The translations under genes were made by a program, and so were the position numbers. Shown in pieces: positions 17,763-26,241 of a stretch of 62,528 bases of DNA. Source of the DNA: Kocuria sp. p3-SID1428 (GTDB lineage Bacteria; Actinomycetota; Actinomycetes; Actinomycetales; Micrococcaceae); contig NZ_JALXVH010000008.1 in NCBI RefSeq assembly GCF_025149945.1, forward strand, positions 1-62,528. Direction: 5' to 3'. Every line of letters starts with the position of its first letter. Position 1 is the first letter of the stretch. Below the pieces are notes generated by a model. The model had not been told where the DNA came from and did not search any database. It saw only the letters and a program-made list of their open reading frames with translations.

Positions 17763-18479
17763 TCAGTCCAGCGAGCTGGCTCGCCAGGCCCGCGCGGCGG
17801 CCTCGAGGTCCTCGGCGGTGCGCTCGAGGCGCTGCGCCCCGGCGATCTCCTGGCGCGCCATCCGCTCGCCGTCCAGCTCGGCGGCCGCCGCCTCGACGGC
17901 GAGCTCTCCTGCGGAGGGAGTGCTCGGAACGCGCTCGGGGGTGCGCCGGGTCTCGTCGTCCGAGGCCCAGGGGTCGCCCAGGCGGGTGCGGCCCAGTGCC
18001 GTGACGCGGCAGAAGGCGGCGAAGCGCTCCAGGGCGACGTCGAAGTCGCCGTTCCAGGCCCCGGAGAGGATCGCGTCGGCCATGGCGCGGATCTCGGCAG
18101 CCCGCGGCGGGTCTGCCACGCCGGCCACCACGGTGGAGACCTGGGCGGTGTCGCGCCCGGCCTCGAACCAGCGGCTCAGCCGCACCGGATCCGCCTGCAC
18201 GGCCGAGCGCAGGGCGTAGAGCCTCCACAGCGCCCCGGGCAGGCTCACCGGAGGGGCCTCCGACCACAGGGCGGCCAGACCATCGAGTCCCTCGGTGTCC
18301 GTGAACTCGACGAGCCGACGCCGGACCTCCGGGTCCTCGTGGCCGCGACCGCGGTGCAGCACGGCCGCGGCCGTGACATGGGCGGCCTCGGCGAGCATGG
18401 CCGGATCGACCCCGCCGATCCTCTGATCGAAGAGGGCGGGGTCGAACTTCACCGGGCGGTGGTGATCACGAGCAGACAT
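17763..18479 (-). CDS. Conserved hypothetical protein
   Basis: A 238-residue acidic, soluble, mostly helical protein with no signal peptide or membrane segment. The N-terminal half includes 'GRGHEDPEVRRRLVEFTDTEG' (split here as HEDPEVRRRLVEF) and 'LWRLYALRSAVQADP'. The C-terminus is Ala/Glu-rich and probably a long helix. On the minus strand TACGCT ends 6 nt before the ATG, so it is probably leaderless; the GGAGG directly before the ATG is too close to act as a normal ribosome-binding site. It lies between the Pit operon and the glutaminase gene, all on the same strand. I do not recognise its function. Confidence 0.75.
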   Translation of the reverse strand: MSARDHHRPVKFDPALFDQRIGGVDPAMLAEAAHVTAAAVLHRGRGHEDPEVRRRLVEFTDTEGLDGLAALWSEAPPVSLPGALWRLYALRSAVQADPVRLSRWFEAGRDTAQVSTVVAGVADPPRAAEIRAMADAILSGAWNGDFDVALERFAAFCRVTALGRTRLGDPWASDDETRRTPERVPSTPSAGELAVEAAAAELDGERMARQEIAGAQRLERTAEDLEAAARAWRASSLD

Positions 18480-18570
18480 GCCTCCAGCGTACGACCGCTG
18501 CTGCCGGTCGCATCAGGCCGTACGGATCCGATCAGCGCTCAGCCGAAGCCCCGTGCGAGCAGACCAGAGC

Positions 18571-20727
18571 TCAGTCCTCGACCGGGGTCTCGTTCCAGTG
18601 GTCGCCGGGCTCCCAGCCGAGGTTGGCGCACAGGGCGGTCTCCAGGTCCTCCGAGGCGGCCCGGGCCATCGAGCGCCACAGCTCCAGAGCTGCGGCGGGC
18701 TCCTCCTGCTCCAGCGCCCGCAGGGCAGGGGCGTCGAGCACGCGCACCACCAGGTCGGTGCCGGCCACGGCCTGCACGCTCAGCCGCTCGTCGCTGACGC
18801 CCGAGGAGCGGAAGACGGTGCCCGGGCGCATGCGGCGCACGACCGAGCCGTCCTCGTGGGAGCCGTGCGGGATCATCTCCACGAGGCCCTCGACCACCAG
18901 GACCACCGCGGACTCGCCGGGCTCCAGGTCCAGCACGGGCTCGCCCTCGCGGACCCGCAGCTCCTGGGCGCGCGACCAGATCGTCTCGGCGACCTCGTCG
19001 TCGGTGTCGCGCAGCAGGTCAGTGGAGCGCGCGGCCTCGATGGTGGACTCGGCGTCCAGATCGGGCATCTCGTCGGAGGCGGTGGCGTCGTCGTCGCGTC
19101 GGCGCAGCTGCTCGATCAGCTGATCCTCCACGTGCGCCAGGGCCTCTTCGCGGGTGCCGAAGACCGTGAGGTTCTCCGGCTTGGTGGTGGTCCGGATCTT
19201 GCGCGCCGCCGAGATGGCAGGCAGCGAGTCGGTATAGGGGTTGGACGGGCCATCGGTGTCGTCGTCGGGCTCGTCCTTCCAGATGTCCTCCCAGACGGTG
19301 TCCCAGGCGTCGTGCCAGTCGCCGGTCCAGGTGTCGCCCACGACCAGCGCGACGTCGCGGCCGGCCTCGCACAGCTCTGTGGCGGTCACGGCGATCAGGT
19401 GGCGGCCGAAGCCGGCGATCTGATCGACGTCGGACAGGTCCAGGATCACGGAGCTCGCCGTCTGCGCCGATTGGCGCAGGGCGCGCACGGTCTCCTCGGT
19501 GCCGGGGAAGAGCAGGTTGCCTTGGATCTCGATCACGGCGACGTCCGAAGCCAGCTCGCTGAGGGCCCGGCGCGAGTCCTCATCGCGGTGGGTCAGGGAG
19601 CGGGCGTCGGCCAGGGAGTGGATGGAGCGCACGGTGCGCTTGGACGGGCGCGGGCCGCGGGCGAAGTGCAGGTCCATGGCCTGGGAGATGCGCTCGCAGG
19701 CGGCCGTGCCGCGCACGCTGTTGCCGTGCTGATCCAGCGGCGGGGCGAACGTGGCCACGGCCAGCTGGCCCGGGACCACCGCGATGATGCCGCCGCCCAC
19801 GCCGGACTTGCCGGGCAGGCCCACGCGCACGAACCACTCGCCGGCATCGTCGTACATTCCGCAGGAGTTCATCACCGACAGCACACGCTCGACCGTGACC
19901 GGCTCCATGACGCGCTCGTCGGTGAACGGATTGCGCCCACCGGCGGCCAGGGTGGCGCCCATGATCGCCAGATCCCGGGTGTCGACCATGACGGAGCACT
20001 GGGCGAAGTAGTCCTCCAGCGCCTGGGTGGGGTCCTCCTCGATGATCCCGACGGAGCTGAGCATCCAGCCCAGCGCGCGGTTGCGGTCGCCCTCCTTGTG
20101 CTCCTGGGAGTAGACGTCGGGATCCATCATCAGCTCGCGCCCGGCGAAGGCCGAGAACAGCTGCCGGACGCGCTCGCGGCGGGCGGTGCCGCGGTGCGGG
20201 TCCACGAGCCAGGAGGCGGTGATCGCCCCGGCGTTGATCATGGCGTTGGCAGGGCGGTTGGTCTGCGGATTCAGCGAGATGCGGTTGAAGGACTCGCCGC
20301 TGGGCTCCACATCGATCTTGGCATCCACGCCCTCGAAGCCGCGGTCCTCGATCGCCAGCCCGTAGACGAAGGCCTTGGAGATCGACTGGATGGAGAAGCA
20401 GTCGCGGCTGTCGCCGGCCTCGTAGATGTGGCCATCGGCCGTGGCGACCACGACCGCCAGCTTCTCCGGATCGGCGTTGGCCAGCGCCGGGATCGACGAC
20501 GACGGCTCCCCGTCGGTCAGCTCGCGGACCTCATCCAGCACGGCGGCCAGGGCGCCCTCGATGGGCGACGGGCCGAAGAGCTTCTCGGACTCGGACCACT
20601 CGGGGCTCGGGCGCTGGGTGTCGGCCCATCCCAGCGGGTCGCCGTTCTCGTCGAGCTGGTAGGCGGTGTCCTGATCGTCCGGATCTTGGGCTGTTCGGTG
20701 GCGCTGAGGCGTGTCGTGGGAGGTCAC
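18571..20727 (-). CDS. glsA: Glutaminase fused to STAS and cyclic-nucleotide-binding domains
   Basis: Converts glutamine to glutamate and ammonia. The 718-residue protein has three parts. Residues ~55-345 are a serine-dependent beta-lactamase-like glutaminase with the S-x-x-K pair in FSIQSISK (S115, K118) and 'NAMINAGAI'. Residues ~375-560 are a STAS-like domain interrupted at ~462-492 by a Trp/Asp-rich insertion (DTWTGDWHDAW and onward). Residues ~590-718 resemble a cNMP-binding fold (EGEPVLDLEPGESAVVLVVE). The first ~45 residues are polar and disordered. Such glutaminase-STAS-cNMP fusions occur in actinobacteria. Whether the last domain binds a nucleotide is unknown; I do not see a clean phosphate-binding cassette. 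Confidence 0.9.
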   Translation of the reverse strand: MTSHDTPQRHRTAQDPDDQDTAYQLDENGDPLGWADTQRPSPEWSESEKLFGPSPIEGALAAVLDEVRELTDGEPSSSIPALANADPEKLAVVVATADGHIYEAGDSRDCFSIQSISKAFVYGLAIEDRGFEGVDAKIDVEPSGESFNRISLNPQTNRPANAMINAGAITASWLVDPHRGTARRERVRQLFSAFAGRELMMDPDVYSQEHKEGDRNRALGWMLSSVGIIEEDPTQALEDYFAQCSVMVDTRDLAIMGATLAAGGRNPFTDERVMEPVTVERVLSVMNSCGMYDDAGEWFVRVGLPGKSGVGGGIIAVVPGQLAVATFAPPLDQHGNSVRGTAACERISQAMDLHFARGPRPSKRTVRSIHSLADARSLTHRDEDSRRALSELASDVAVIEIQGNLLFPGTEETVRALRQSAQTASSVILDLSDVDQIAGFGRHLIAVTATELCEAGRDVALVVGDTWTGDWHDAWDTVWEDIWKDEPDDDTDGPSNPYTDSLPAISAARKIRTTTKPENLTVFGTREEALAHVEDQLIEQLRRRDDDATASDEMPDLDAESTIEAARSTDLLRDTDDEVAETIWSRAQELRVREGEPVLDLEPGESAVVLVVEGLVEMIPHGSHEDGSVVRRMRPGTVFRSSGVSDERLSVQAVAGTDLVVRVLDAPALRALEQEEPAAALELWRSMARAASEDLETALCANLGWEPGDHWNETPVED

Positions 20728-20834
20728 GAAGACGACGGTACCGGGGCTGGCGGCGGATGCCGATTCCTCTGCGGATCTGCCTGCGGGGGCTGGTCTACGA
20801 TGGTGGGCGTCGCCCGCACATCCGGGCGGCGGTG

Positions 20835-20910
20835 GGGCCCTTAGCTCAGCTGGCAGAGCAGTGGACTTTTAATCCATGGGTCGTGGGTTCGATCCCCACA
20901 GGGCCCACCA
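20835..20910 (+). tRNA. tRNA-Lys (anticodon TTT)
   Basis: A complete 76-nt cloverleaf: acceptor gggccct pairs with agggccc, the D arm is 'agctcagctggcagagc', the anticodon loop is 'cttttaa', and the T arm is 'gtgggttcgatccccac'. CCA is encoded (20908-20910). A TACGAT hexamer at 20796-20801 may be the -10. It is the intact member of a set of five tRNA-Lys 3'-end copies spread over the next 6.6 kb. Confidence 0.98.
20871..20907 (+). repeat. Attachment-site core, copy 1 (inside tRNA-Lys)
   Basis: The 37 bp from the anticodon arm to the discriminator base recur exactly at 23941-23977 and partly at three other places. This is the usual site of tyrosine-integrase insertion into tRNA 3' ends. Confidence 0.8.
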
Positions 20911-20932
20911 TTGTGATGTCTCAGTACATGGG

Positions 20933-20964
20933 AAACACCCCGAACCCTCAGGTTCGGGGTGTTT
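20933..20964 (-). terminator. Hairpin with T-tract downstream of tRNA-Lys and transposase remnant
   Basis: A 14-bp perfect stem (20933-20946 with 20951-20964), loop ctca, ending in ttttt on the plus strand. It can serve tRNA-Lys on the plus strand. The transposase remnant's stop codon (minus strand) falls in the loop, so the hairpin is probably the end of that element. Near-identical copies lie at 27108-27131 and 27534-27567. Confidence 0.8.
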
Positions 20965-21430
20965 TTCGTTGTGGCTGGTACTTCCGCGTGGGGTCCAGGG
21001 TGAGCTCGCGGAGGATCTCTCCGGTGGCCTTGGCCACGATGGTGATCTCGCGGTCCTCAACGATCAGAACGACGTGGGTTCGGGCGTGGGCTCGGCCGAT
21101 GCCGATGTGGAAGAGCTGGCCGTCGTAGCGCAGCGTGACTTTGCCCGTGGCATCGATCTTGTCGGTGCGGAACCGGGTCGTGGCCGGTGCCAGGGGCCCT
21201 GGGGTGTCCTTCGGTGCGGCGATGTAGGCGGCGTACGGGGTGGTCTTCTTCGCTGAGTGGATCCGCTGAGTGTTGTAGATCTCGCGGAACTGATCGAGCA
21301 GGGCCTGCAGGCCCGGCAGGTCTGCTGGTGGGGGCTGGGCTGCCAGCCACTTCTTCAGGGTCTGCTGGAAGCGCTCGACTTTGCCCTGGGTCTGCGGGTG
21401 GCCTCCGCGGCAGTCCCGCTTGGATGGTGG
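20948..21430 (-). pseudogene. IS481-type transposase, C-terminal remnant
   Basis: The readable part contains 'HPQTQGKVERFQQTLKKWL', the hallmark end of the DDE core in IS481-family transposases, then the usual C-terminal beta-rich tail (ITIVAKATGEILRELTL). It ends in RKTPRT at the hairpin. Sequence before the HPQTQG motif no longer matches the family in this frame, and the N-terminal two thirds, including the first catalytic Asp residues, are missing. It abuts tRNA-Lys with only ~37 bp between, so the element's end lies directly next to the tRNA. It is inactive by itself. Confidence 0.8.
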
Positions 21431-21586
21431 ACAACGGGGCTTCGTAGACGGCGGGGCCGTCGGCCCACATGCGGGACTTGGTGGTGATCCAGCGGTGGAT
21501 GCTGGCCGCGATCGCACGCGCCTCAGAGGCCGCTAGTGGCGATCCCGCGCCATTGCTTGTCCAGACTCAACCGCCGTTCGACTCGA

Positions 21587-22366
21587 TCACGCGGCGACCC
21601 CGCCCCGCCGCGCCGGCCCGGTGCCGGGCCCGGCAAAGTCGCGCGCGATCGGCGGCAGGGATGCGGTCAGGATCAGGGCGGCGCCGAAGACCAGGGCGCC
21701 GAAGCCCATTCCCCAGTAACCCAGCGTGCCCACGATCCCGCCGAGGAAGAACAGGCCCACGAGCACAGTGAGCACCCGCAGCTTCTCCCGGTCACCGCGC
21801 ACTGGGGCGTCGTCCCGGCTGCGGTAGAGGATGCGGCCGAGCTCCACGGCGATATCGGTCACCATCCCCGTGACGTGGGTGGTTCGCACCGGGAAGTCGC
21901 GGATCTTGGTGATCAGGGCGTTCTGCAGGCCCATGGTGAAGCACAGCGGCGCCACGAGCACCAGCTCCGTCTCAGGGCCCTCGAATCGCCCGGCCAGCAG
22001 ACCGGTCACGAGCATCAGTACGCCCTCCAGTGCCAGGACGTTGGCGTAGCGGCTCGAGAGCCGTCGTCGTCGGCCCCAGGTGAAGACCACGGTGCACATG
22101 ATCGCCCCGACGATGAATGAGGACACGGCCAGGGCCGCCGCCAGCACCAGGCGCCAGTCGCCGGTCATGAAGTGATCGGCGCCCGAGGCCGTCATCCCGG
22201 TCATGTGCGACGTGTAGAGACCCACGGCCACGAAGCCGACGGAGTTCAGAGCCCCGGCGATGACCACCAGCAGGTAGGCCAGGTGCCGGTCGAAGAGCGG
22301 GGTTCGGCGGGGGCCGGAGAGTAGCTGGGCGTAGCGGTAGATCTGGCGGGGAGCGCGGGGGAGCAT
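21587..22366 (-). CDS. DUF1275 (YoaK-like) integral membrane protein
   Basis: A 259-residue protein with about six or seven helices and the family's N-terminal 'AGALNSVGFVAVGLYTSHMTG' pattern (shown in part: GFVAVGLYTSHMTG). A second conserved block 'GLQNALITKIRDFPVRTTHV' matches the usual MGxQNA..T.vTG motif. Function of the family is unknown. On the minus strand TATAGT ends exactly 6 nt before the ATG (ACCGAG between), a strong hint of leaderless transcription. It lies between two copies of the tRNA-Lys 3' end, so it may be cargo of an integrated element, but its GC content looks like the host's. Confidence 0.88.
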   Translation of the reverse strand: MLPRAPRQIYRYAQLLSGPRRTPLFDRHLAYLLVVIAGALNSVGFVAVGLYTSHMTGMTASGADHFMTGDWRLVLAAALAVSSFIVGAIMCTVVFTWGRRRRLSSRYANVLALEGVLMLVTGLLAGRFEGPETELVLVAPLCFTMGLQNALITKIRDFPVRTTHVTGMVTDIAVELGRILYRSRDDAPVRGDREKLRVLTVLVGLFFLGGIVGTLGYWGMGFGALVFGAALILTASLPPIARDFAGPGTGPARRGGVAA

Positions 22367-22704
22367 CTCGGTACTATAGGCAGGCGCGTGTGAACGGCGG
22401 ATGCAACGCAGGTAGGGATCCGCCGGGAGTCCGCTCAGTTCATCAGTCGATTCTCATCTGGGCGCGCACCGGTGCAGGGTGGGGCCGCAGAGCTGCTCAG
22501 CGCCGCAGGATCATGGGGGTGTGCGTGATGCCGGCTTCCAGGAAGGGCGCCTCGTCGCGTAGGAGACACGCCCTAGCCGATCAGGCCGCGAGATGAGCAC
22601 GTGGTGGCTCGCGTTCGGCGGTGACCTCCGTCCAGACGGCACGAGCGGGTTGCCCTGTGGACGTGAGCCGGCGACACCTTGTGTCGGCGGGACTGATAAT
22701 CCTC

Positions 22705-22734
22705 GGGTCGTGGGTTCGATCCCCACAGGGCCCA
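22705..22734 (+). repeat. tRNA-Lys 3'-end repeat, copy 2
   Basis: 30 bp identical to tRNA-Lys 20878-20907. It is preceded by 'ggactgataatcc', itself close to the anticodon arm, and followed 6 nt later by 'tgatgtctcggtacatc', like the sequence after tRNA-Lys. Confidence 0.85.
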
Positions 22735-23045
22735 CTCCTTGATGTCTCGGTACATCAGGCGTGCTCCAGATTGCGGGGCGATAAGGTCGCCACAGTAACT
22801 TTACCCGCGTAGCGTACCGGGCCAGATTGACACCCTCAACGGGATCGAAAACTGATGAATATACGTGGTTTGTTTCGTTGATCGCGAGCGATTGCTTACT
22901 CTGTGTGAATTATGGGGCGATGGTCCTCGGTGTCGCCATGTGTTCGATCGTTCGCAAGTGAGAACGGCGCGGAGCTGAAGCCCCGGATCGGGTTCTACTG
23001 GGCGTTGGCTGCGGGTTGCGGAACCTAAGCTGGCCACTTCTGCCA

Positions 23046-23051
23046 TACAAT
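23046..23051 (+). promoter_or_regulatory. -10 hexamer of leaderless HNH-like gene
   Basis: TACAAT ends exactly 6 nt before ATG 23058, so transcription would begin at or next to the start codon. No ribosome-binding site is present. No clear -35 at ideal spacing was found. Confidence 0.5.
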
Positions 23052-23057
23052 GTACGC

Positions 23058-23858
23058 ATGAATGATCAACTGGCCCCATCCGTGTTGGACAAATACAGAA
23101 TTCGAGATGAGGGAAAGTGTTGGATCTGTGGCGCCCCTGCTACAACTTCTGAGCATAAGTATAAGCATAGTGATTTGCGTCGCATCCGAGGTTCGTCTAA
23201 GGAGGACGGTGTTTATCGGGTTGCCAAGGTTGGATATACCGGAGAGTTGCGATCGCTAAAGAAAGGTCATGCAGTCCTCTGGAGCAGGTGCTTGTGTGCG
23301 AAATGCAATAATCAGCGAAGTCAACCGTTTGATCGTAGCTACGATCAATTTGTCGACTATATTTCAGTCAACTGGGAAGGGTTGATGAAGGCTCGGCGCC
23401 TTAAGTGGCGTCATGTCTACGGGGATGACTTGGGGGCGAAAGCTAAGGACCTATCAAAATACCTAGTCAAGCAATTTGGTTGCATGCTACGAACCGAGAA
23501 CCTCCCTGTTCCGCCGGAGGCACCTCGATTTTTAAATGGTGGCGATATTGGTGATTTGATGGTTAGCATGTTTGTGGATGATGAATTACTCGACGCTAGA
23601 GATCGGGCGATGCATTCGATGGGTGACGATGTTTGGCTCCGGACTTACGTCGGCCTACCCGAGACATCTGCTCTGCATGATGGCAGGAACCTTACTGGTG
23701 CTGAGTACCGGCTCCAGCTCGGATATATTCTACTATGTGTTAAATGGGTCAAAGGCGAAAGATTTCCTTCGATTCACGAGCGAGCGACGTTTCGAATTCG
23801 GCACCTCGAGGCAGATGGGCGAACTGCTGGATCGGAGGAGAGCGGTTCAGCGTCATGA
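23058..23858 (+). CDS. HNH-nuclease-like zinc protein in low-GC island
   Basis: A 266-residue soluble protein. The N-terminus has a treble-clef/HNH-like pattern: CWIC (C21, C24), then S31-E32-H33, then CAKCNN (C80, C83, N84). This matches the metal-binding cysteines and EH/N residues of HNH-type nucleases with a ~45-residue insertion. The C-terminal two thirds match nothing I recognise. The gene is markedly AT-richer (roughly half GC) and uses codons unlike its neighbours, indicating transfer. It is the only intact gene between attachment-site copies 2 and 3. The C-terminus runs close to copy 3, so its last ~15 residues may not be original. A nuclease or defence role is inference. Confidence 0.75.
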   Translation: MNDQLAPSVLDKYRIRDEGKCWICGAPATTSEHKYKHSDLRRIRGSSKEDGVYRVAKVGYTGELRSLKKGHAVLWSRCLCAKCNNQRSQPFDRSYDQFVDYISVNWEGLMKARRLKWRHVYGDDLGAKAKDLSKYLVKQFGCMLRTENLPVPPEAPRFLNGGDIGDLMVSMFVDDELLDARDRAMHSMGDDVWLRTYVGLPETSALHDGRNLTGAEYRLQLGYILLCVKWVKGERFPSIHERATFRIRHLEADGRTAGSEESGSAS

Positions 23859-23940
23859 TTCGTGCAGATGGGGACGCGCAGGGACCGCCTGCGCCCGGCC
23901 GGCTGTCGGTTGTAGCTGCGCACAATGGGCTTGAACTGAT

Positions 23941-23977
23941 AATCCATGGGTCGTGGGTTCGATCCCCACAGGGCCCA
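23941..23977 (+). repeat. tRNA-Lys 3'-end repeat, copy 3 (attachment site next to integrase)
   Basis: 37 bp identical to tRNA-Lys 20871-20907, the longest of the four extra copies. The stop codon of the truncated integrase lies 54 bp away, the usual arrangement of an integrase gene beside its att site. Confidence 0.9.
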
Positions 23978-23992
23978 CTCATAGAGAACGCT

Positions 23993-24022
23993 GCTACTTC
24001 CCCTAGAATCCGGGGAAGTAGC
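23993..24022. terminator. Hairpin beside integrase stop
   Basis: An 11-bp perfect stem (23993-24003 with 24012-24022) and 8-nt loop, followed on the plus strand by ggccttcttt. It separates attachment copy 3 from the integrase stop and could end transcription from either side. Confidence 0.65.
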
Positions 24023-24030
24023 GGCCTTCT

Positions 24031-24729
24031 TTAGCCCTGACCCTGGCCCTCTGCCCACGATCTGCCCACAACTGCCGTAGATGCTGCGCGATCCAGAGCT
24101 GCCCCCACGGCGTCGAGATCGTCGTCGAAGAGGTCCGCGTACACGTCCAGGGTCATGGCCGCCGAGGCGTGCCCGAGCATCCGCTGCGCCGCCTTGACGT
24201 TGGCCCCGGCCGAGATCGCCAGGGACGGTGCCGTGTGCCGAAGGTCGTGCAGGGTCATGTGCTCGAGCTCGGCGCGGCCGAGCGCCGCGGAGTACCAGGA
24301 GTGCCCGTCCCCGGAGCGGCGACGCCCGTTCTTGCCGGTAGAGACCGCCTCGGAGAGCTTCGGGCGCCGGATGAAGCCGCCGCTTGGACTCATGAACACC
24401 AGGTCGTTTGGCTCCTTGTCGGCGACCTGGTCGCGCAGCTGCGGCGCCAGGAACCAATCCAGCGGGACGGAGCGCTTCTTGTGCGACTTCGGGGAGCCGA
24501 TCTCGATCTTCGAGCCGATTTCCACCGCATTGCGCTCCACGCTCACGCGCCGCCGCTCAAAGTCGAGGTCGCGGGCGCGAAGGCCGGCCATCTCGCCCCA
24601 GCGCAGCCCCGTGTACCCGAGTAGCAGGATCAGCGTGCGGTGCTGCCCTGCCTCATCGGCGAGCGCGTGCAGCTGCTCGTGGGACAGGTAGATGTGCGGC
24701 CGCGGTCGCCGCCCTCGCAGAGGTCGGCC
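24031..24729 (-). pseudogene. int: Tyrosine-recombinase integrase, N-terminally truncated
   Basis: The catalytic half of a phage/ICE integrase is intact. The first Arg is in 'TGLRWGEM', followed by a Lys in 'SHKKRSVPL', HxxR in 'LHDLRHT', the second His in 'LGHAS' and the nucleophile Tyr in 'LDVYADL'. The open frame runs upstream to a TGA (24730-24732), giving at most 232 codons with no start codon before 24591. The SAM-like arm-binding and core-binding domains (~150 residues) are missing. On the other strand a different short frame (ending GLIRVEGDKIALL at 24767) abuts this point, suggesting a deletion junction. Probably inactive. Confidence 0.88.
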
Positions 24730-24794
24730 TCATCCGAGTTGAGGGAGACAAGATTGCCCTGCTGTAGCTCGAGCAGCACATACCGCCGCCCAGC

Positions 24795-25046
24795 GTGCGC
24801 GAGAACACGGAGAAGTCGAAGCAGCGGATGCGCCGGCACCGCAAGCACAAGAACGGAGACCACTCCGAGCGCCTCCCCGCGAACTGCGACCAGGCCCCAC
24901 CTACCCGTAAAGCTACGGCCCCTGTTACGCGTAACACTGAGACAGGACAGGACAGGACAAGGCGGGTGTCACCGAGCCGCTCGAAAACGCCGAGCAGGTC
25001 AGCCTCTGTCCCGTTGCAGTTCCAGGGGGAAACGTCCCCGAAGTAG
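24795..25046 (+). CDS. Small basic phage-type protein
   Basis: An 83-residue ORF beginning MRENTEKSKQRMRRHRKHKN, then 'GDHSERLPANCDQ'. Short proteins with this basic start and a GDH...C pattern are frequent in actinobacterial prophages, where their role is unknown. The C-terminal half is Ser/Thr/Arg-rich and includes translation of a short tandem DNA repeat (gacag repeated three times near 24944-24958). It may continue as remnant only; no ribosome-binding site is obvious. Confidence 0.4.
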   Translation: MRENTEKSKQRMRRHRKHKNGDHSERLPANCDQAPPTRKATAPVTRNTETGQDRTRRVSPSRSKTPSRSASVPLQFQGETSPK

Positions 25047-25412
25047 GCCAAGAGCAGAACAGCCTCAAGACCCAGCAGCGGTAGACGTACTGCCGAAGGG
25101 GAGGCTACGCGAACCGGCCCCTGCCAGGTATCGACCTCTGCACAGAGCACCGCCCCGACCGAGAGGCCGCCGAGGCCGCCCGCGACCGCGAACTGAGGGA
25201 GGCGTCATGATCTGGAGCCGCCCCCCCCGGGCGTCCGTGGGACGGACAGCCCCACCGAGGACGAGCGCACCGATCGCGGGCTGTTCGTGCTGCCGGAGAT
25301 CCGCCCCGGCACCACCCCGGCCCGCCTGGCCGACTCGGCACCGAGGACCAGCCCCGCCCGTGCCCTTACTGCCGGCCCCACCTCAGCCGCGGCCGCCAGG
25401 GCTGGCGCGTGA
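25047..25412. other. Degenerate phage-derived stretch without a clear gene
   Basis: Open frames exist but none gives a protein-like sequence throughout. One frame contains 'RPCPYCRPHLSRGRQGWR', a possible CxxC zinc knuckle, and a poly-C run near 25218 is a likely frameshift site. I read it as decayed phage DNA leading into the capsid fragment. Confidence 0.5.
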
Positions 25413-25899
25413 ATCCGAAGCTCCTAAGGTCATCGACAAGGCCTTCCTCACCAGCCAGGCAGCCCCGGCACCCAAGGGCCTGACCTCGCTGAAGGATGCC
25501 ACGGCCGTCGACCTCGAGCTCGAGAACCTGGATTCCTTCTCGGTGGCGCAGTACACCGCCGAGGCCAAGGGCGCGATCATCACCGCGTTCCTCACCTCGC
25601 CCGAGGACGCTCTCACGCTGGCGAACCTCAAGGTCTCCGTGGGCTCGAACGAGTCGCTGGTGCAGGGGCAGCGCGTCGTCAACGGTGTGCCCATCATCAT
25701 CGCTCCCGACCTGCCCGCAGGCACGATCTCCGGCGTCGACGCCAGCCGCATCTACAGCGTGATCCGCGATGAGGTGCGCGTCGACGTCGACGAGTCGGTC
25801 TACTTCACCTCCGACCGCATCGCTGTGCGCACCACCATGCGGATGGGCTTCGGCTTCGCCGATCCGACCAGCATCATCAAGATGACCGCGGCAGCCTGA
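25413..25899 (+). pseudogene. HK97-fold phage major capsid protein, C-terminal fragment
   Basis: About 160 residues match the C-terminal half of siphophage major capsid proteins. These include 'NESLVQGQRVVNGVPIII' and the domain-A/E-loop return 'RVDVDESVYFTSDRIAVR', and it ends in a normal stop. The N-terminal half (delta domain and most of the P domain) is absent, and the upstream in-frame sequence is Pro/Arg-rich and unrelated. No other structural genes (terminase, portal, tail) are in the window, so this is a prophage relic. A 13-bp terminator follows, as expected for a late operon end. Confidence 0.85.
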
Positions 25900-25911
25900 A
25901 CCAGCATGGAA

Positions 25912-25942
25912 AAGGCCCGGCAGGCTTGACCTGCCGGGCCTT
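25912..25942 (+). terminator. Terminator after capsid fragment
   Basis: A perfect 13-bp stem (25912-25924 with 25930-25942), 5-nt loop, with A-rich left and T-rich right flank. Confidence 0.8.
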
Positions 25943-26241
25943 CCCCGCCCTTACCGCTGCGCTGCTCTTCGCTCACCCAAGGGCCTCGAGTGCTGGAAGA
26001 GCCCGACGAACGGATTGCTTCTAGGCGCTCCGAGGGAGGGACAACGGCCCAGTCAGCTTACAGCGTCCTGGCGCGCACATGGTGAACCTCAGCTCCTTCC
26101 CCACCCGTTCTACCCCCCCCCCCGGAAGCAGGCCCGGCAGGTGACACCGGCCAATCCGGCTTGTCACCACTAGAATCCGCGCGGGTGACATGCCGAGGAC
26201 GACCTCGGGCGACCCCAAAACTCCGTAGAAGGGAAGCCCAG

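Larger units (their letters stand above)
22367..23057. other. Gene-free stretch with attachment-site copy 2 and an AT-rich element border
   Basis: I find no convincing gene in these ~690 bp. 22705-22734 repeats the last 30 bases of tRNA-Lys. From ~22780 the base composition falls sharply, with runs such as gatgaatatacgtggtttg, and stays low through the HNH gene. This marks the edge of acquired DNA. Confidence 0.7.

Noticed and set aside
25207..25400. Pro/Arg-rich frame upstream of the capsid fragment as part of the capsid gene
   Set aside because: It has no similarity to capsid N-termini and contains a poly-C tract; more likely out-of-frame or unrelated decayed DNA.
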